Below, one piece after another: positions 60,501-64,000 of a stretch of DNA of 64,000 nucleotides (positions are counted from its first letter, which is position 1; each line of letters begins with the position of its first letter). Source of the DNA: Protopterus annectens (Eukaryota; Chordata; Ceratodontiformes; Protopteridae); the NCBI RefSeq assembly GCF_019279795.1, contig NC_056743.1, forward strand, positions 1,787,435,839-1,787,499,838. Direction: 5' to 3'. Made by a program: the position numbers and the translations under genes. Under the pieces are notes generated by a model that worked only from the letters and a program-made list of their open reading frames with translations, did no database searches and was not told the origin of the DNA.

Positions 60501-61600
60501 GTATTGCAAGCCAATCACTATTTACATCTCCCAGTATAATTATTTCATTGTGGATGGTATGTGAGAGGTGAGAATGGATGTTCTCACGTATGTTAATATT
60601 ATCACTGGGGGAATATAGATTGTTGCGACAGTTATGGTGTTGAAACTGTTAAGTTTGAAGTTGGTCAGTAGCAGTTCAGCTGGTGAGAAGGAGGGTAAGT
60701 CTAGTGTGGGACTGATTTGGGAGAGACAGTTGGAGTAGAGTATAGAGACTCCTCCTCCTTTTCTTTTAGGTAGATCTAATCTAAGGATATTATAGCCAGG
60801 AGGGATGATTTCACTATCCAGATGGTGTGGTTTTAACCATGTTTCAGTTAGGGTAACTATGTCAGGAGTATAGTTAGCTATCCAAGCATGGAGTTCTTCA
60901 ACTTTATTTACAAGGCTCCTGACATTGATAGAGCAGAATTGTACTTGTTTTTGTGGGTTGGAGAGGGTGACAGGTTTCGATACAGGGGGGTTATTGTTCA
61001 GGGTAGTGTCTGTAGGGCCTGGGTTAGGATGAATGTCACCAGATAGAAGTAGAAGTTTATAATGGGGTTTTAATTTGAGTAAGTAGACTTTGTTTTTATG
61101 TTTTAAAGGGGAGGGGGGAGATATTTGTATTTTAGGAATGGGATTGGTGGGGGGAAGGATGGAGTGACAAAATTAGTAGATAGGGTTGTGGTGTATTATT
61201 TGAGTTAAGAGTGGTGTTTGAGGGATGAAATAGGGAGTAGGTAAATGTGAGTGATAGGAGGTGAGGTGATAGAGTATAAGGAGTAGAGAAGGTAAGAGTA
61301 TAGTTTGAGTTGTAAGAGACATGTCACTTTATGGGATGTAGAACAGAGGATGAGATGAAGGGGTGGGAGTAAGGTACAGTAGTCTTTGATAGTGGAATAG
61401 CAGGTAAGTGTGGGGAGGAGCAAAGAAGGGAGGTAGTATGAGAACAGGAAGTAGAGGGGTGGGTGATTTGGGAGGAAGTGAGGGGGTGTGGTTGTATGGA
61501 TAGGTATAAAGGTAATGATATGGGGGGTTGGGGAAGGGGATGGGAGGTGAGCGAAGTGAGCGGAGCGAATGGAGTGGTGGGGCTACACCATCCAGATAGA
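57519..61600 (-). mobile_element. L2-like LINE (Jockey superfamily), minus strand, near full-length
   Basis: The minus-strand order runs from a GC-richer 5' region (about 61600-61000), through endonuclease, reverse transcriptase and C-terminal region, to a 3' tail of TAAA repeats at 57548-57519. The same family left the relic at 5450-8100 and the 3' ends at 9600, 10150 and 11443. I place it only broadly with L2/CR1-type LINEs. An A run on the plus strand (61609-61624) adjoins the 5' end. Confidence 0.85.
58700..60960 (-). pseudogene. L2-like LINE endonuclease-reverse transcriptase, frameshifted
   Basis: Endonuclease (minus): LHAWIANYTPDIVTLTETWL (about 60905-60840), LDLPKRKGGGVSILYS, ILGDVNSDWLAIQ (about 60540), RLDWILVSHPQNY (about 60405) and ALSDHCLITV (about 60345), so the main catalytic blocks can be seen. 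Linker: PWLTKSTKTLMKDRDKIWKTW. Polymerase: LTPTQHGFRPKNSTTTALI (about 59340), CLFLDLSKAFDTVSHPLI (about 59240), AVPQGSILGPLL (about 59065, in a shifted frame), QYADDSAVI (about 58979-58951). The C-terminal part continues toward 58300 (NKIARFAANQTY, LHWLEFPQLL). Several frameshifts separate the blocks. Confidence 0.85.
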
Positions 61601-61608
61601 ACTTAACT

Positions 61609-62520
61609 AAAAAAAAAAAAAAAACTATCAGCTAGTCCAGGGACACTTACTAGAGATGCTACACCTGGAGGGCTTTCATCTGCAACTAGAGCAAATATGG
61701 CAACCGGGGTTTTTAAAACCTTTGGTGTGTTGTACCTGAGCAATAACTTGGGGGCTGGGGGAAGGGAGGGAAACCATCTATTGAAATTTAAAGTAGCAGG
61801 GGAGAATCCAAGGCACTCTGCAAACCTAGCTAATTATCAAAGGACAGCCAAGGAAATAAGGTAAGCATACAGACACCCTTGTTCAAGGACTGGAACGTTT
61901 CTCCAAGAAAAACTATGTGTAGGAGTATACCACAGGTAGAATTTGTATGCTGCTTACTAGTCTGCAATGGCAGATTTTATTCTCTTTTATATTTGTATTC
62001 CCCTTTGCTCATTGTTTGCTGCACACAATGTAGCTAAAGATAAAAGCAGCTGGAGACTTTGCACCTCTGGTGTTTAGTGAAGAACAAGTATTGAGGAGGA
62101 GGGACTGAAGGCTATGACTATTGAGAGGGGCTAAATACCTTAACATACAACAAATTATCAACAGTGAAACGGATGAAAGGGGTCGGGGTGGGCTAAGAGG
62201 AAGAAGGTTTACAGCTGCTGCCCCTGGAGTATGCACTCTAGCTGACTGTAACAGATTTTAACAAGGCATAACAGTAGTCACAAAAGCTGGCACCTACACT
62301 ACACAAGTGGCAACAACAAGGTTCCTGGAGTTAAGTCTGGGCTGCAGTCTATTTTTGGATGATTGCTGGTTTGAGTTTTCTTTGCTTTTAGCTGGAGTGA
62401 GAGGATTCCTTACTCACACAAGTGGGGGGGGGCCCAAAGCGATAAGGTCCTCAGTGGCTCTAAAAGTTGCAAAGAAGAGAAAAGGAAAGAATGTAAGACT
62501 AAAAGCAATAAAATAAGGAC
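61609..62520. other. No gene seen
   Basis: This stretch has an A run at its left and G runs near 62427. Sequence quality looks normal up to about 62515. No coding motif was recognised. Confidence 0.5.
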
Positions 62521-64000
62521 ATCAAAATTTTAACCCAAACCCCTCTTTTAAATTTTTTTAAAAAACAAGGGGCCCCAAATGAAATGGTTTTGGGGTTTAT
62601 CTTAAAAAAAATTCTTCAGCCCCCTTTTAACCTTTTTTTCCAGATTAAGGGTATTTTTTCTAGTTAAAATTAAAACCCATTAAGAAATTTTTTGGCAACT
62701 TTGTTTTTTTTATTTTAACCCGTTTTCCTTAAAAAAAATTTCACTTTAAAAATTATTTTTAATTTAAATTTTTTAATTTGGTTTTTTGTGTGACTTTTAA
62801 AAAACAAAAACATTATTTTTGGTTTAAAAAAATCTTTTTGGGCCCTTTTTCAGGAAATTTATATTCCCCCTAAAAAATAAAGGGTTTTTTTTTTAAATTT
62901 TAATTTCCCCCTCTTTGGTTTTTGTTTCCCCATGTTTCCGGTTTTAATTGGGTTTGGAAAAAAAAGAATCCCCTTTTTTTTTTTCAAAATTTTAAACCCC
63001 TGTTCAAAGGGGCAGAATTTTTCCCCTTTGCCAGGGTTTGGAAATGGCCCGTGCCAAATCCTTTCCAGAGGCAGTTTTTTAGTTTTTTGGGGGCAACCCC
63101 CCCCTTTTAAATTGGGGAACTTTATTTTTAAATTTAAATTAGGAAAAAAAAAAATGTTTGATTTTGGGGGAATTAATTTTAAACAAATTTGGGTTTTTAG
63201 GGGTTTTTTGGGGGGTTAAGGGCCCACATTGGGGTCAAAATGGGTTTAAACTGTCCCCTTTTTGGGGGAATTTAAGTTGGGTAAAAACCCCCCCTTTCCT
63301 GGTTTTTTTTTTCACCAAAGGAAAAGGAAAAGACCCATTTAAGGAAAAAATGTTGGCAAATTAATTTACAAAAATTTAAAACTAATTTAAAAGCCCCAAC
63401 ATTAAAATTATTCCCACCCCCTTTTTTTTTTTTATTTTCCCTGAGGGTTTCCCCTTGGGGGGAAAAATTGAAAAGGAAGTTCTTTGGCCCCTTTTTGAAC
63501 TTTGTTTTTTTGGGAAAATTTTGGGTATTTTTTTTTCTCCCGAAAATTCCCTTTTAATTTAGGAAAAACTTTTAAAAGGGAACCTTTTTTTTTTATTTAA
63601 AAGAGGAATTTTCCGAAACCCAAACCCCTTAAAAAAAACCAAACCTTTTTTGGGGTTAATAAAATTTAATTTGGTTTTAAAAGTGATTAACCCCCTTTTA
63701 AAAAATTTTTTGGAAAAAAATGAGGAAATTTTTCTTTTAAAACTTTTTCCCCTTTTTGGGGACCCATAATCTTATAAATTCAAATGAAAAACCAAAAAAT
63801 TTTTTAAAAAATTTTTTAAAAAAAAACTCAAAAACTTTTTGGGTTTCCCCTGTTGCACCCCTTTTAAAAAAATTTGGAAAACAAAAACCCCCAATTCCCT
63901 TTTTTGTTTCTTTAAATTTATTTAAAAACCCCCTTAACCCCAATGTTAGTGTTTGAGGAAATTTTCCTTAATTTTCAAATTCCCGCCCGCAAAAGGGCCC
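62521..64000 (+). mobile_element. Penelope-like element copy with homopolymer-smeared sequence
   Basis: Despite dense runs of A, T, C and G, the order of landmarks follows the Penelope copy at about 44880-46140. Examples are ATAAAGGG (62877; compare 45013), TGTTTGATTTTGGGG (63154; compare 45313), GGTTAAGGGCCCACATTGGG (63214; compare 45361), AAAAGACCCATTTAAGGAAA (63329; compare 45470), and TTGTTTCTTTAAATTTATTT (63903; compare 46115). Many substitutions turn a base into its neighbour, which lengthens runs. A peptide trace, VFFFTKGKGKDPFKEKM, still shows the GIY-YIG segment FFT.GKKERPFKERM. Likely cause: poor base calls or a bad consensus at a contig end rather than natural decay. Confidence 0.75.

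Noticed and set aside
62932-63364. Possible novel Phe/Lys/Gly-rich protein
   Set aside because: The frame arises from homopolymer runs in the smeared Penelope copy; parts still trace to the GIY-YIG segment.

Overview
This is eukaryotic, almost certainly vertebrate, DNA made mostly of transposable elements. One host exon is recognisable: coding exon 1 of FARSA (cytosolic phenylalanyl-tRNA synthetase alpha subunit) on the minus strand at 1516-1665. The remaining FARSA exons would lie to the left, outside the window. The element mix (CR1, L2-like, Tx1/L1-like and RTE LINEs, a Penelope-like element with a GIY-YIG nuclease, Harbinger, Tc1, hAT, a Ty3/gypsy relic, tRNA-derived SINEs) fits an amphibian, lobe-finned fish, cartilaginous fish or early ray-finned fish better than a mammal or bird. 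The species cannot be fixed from the sequence.

Layout. 1-5200: a CR1 fragment in FARSA intron 1, FARSA exon 1 and its promoter, then copies of a short inverted-repeat element, one of them split by a second CR1. 5450-12560: a decayed L2-like LINE, a Ty3/gypsy integrase relic, LINE 3' tails, a third CR1 3' end and a foldback sequence. 13060-16730: a Tx1/L1-like LINE behind a 3 x 50 bp tandem repeat, then a SINE. 17000-34450: a decayed tandem array of about 250 bp units split by one very large Harbinger element (about 15.1 kb, 18257-33366). That element has a frameshifted HARBI1-like nuclease gene at its left end and a two-exon Myb-like gene at its right end, pointing toward each other. The 11 kb between them is tandem repeats, microsatellites and a SINE. 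36240-46140: a minus-strand Penelope fragment cut by an RTE LINE, a near full-length CR1 (two ORFs), and a plus-strand Penelope fragment. 46700-56705: another CR1 broken by a Tc1 transposon (itself holding a SINE) and by a hAT element with a perfect 8 bp target duplication. 57516-61600: an L2-like LINE on the minus strand. 62521-64000: a Penelope copy whose sequence is smeared into homopolymer runs, probably a base-calling or assembly fault.

The order of events can be read from the nesting. CR1 came before Tc1, and Tc1 before the SINE inside it; the same CR1 came before the hAT; Penelope came before RTE; the tandem array came before Harbinger. The tRNA-derived SINEs carry the same 3' tail as the RTE LINE, which suggests that RTE supplied their reverse transcriptase. 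No element gene looks fully intact except CR1 ORF1. I saw no bacterial genes, CRISPR arrays or rRNA genes.
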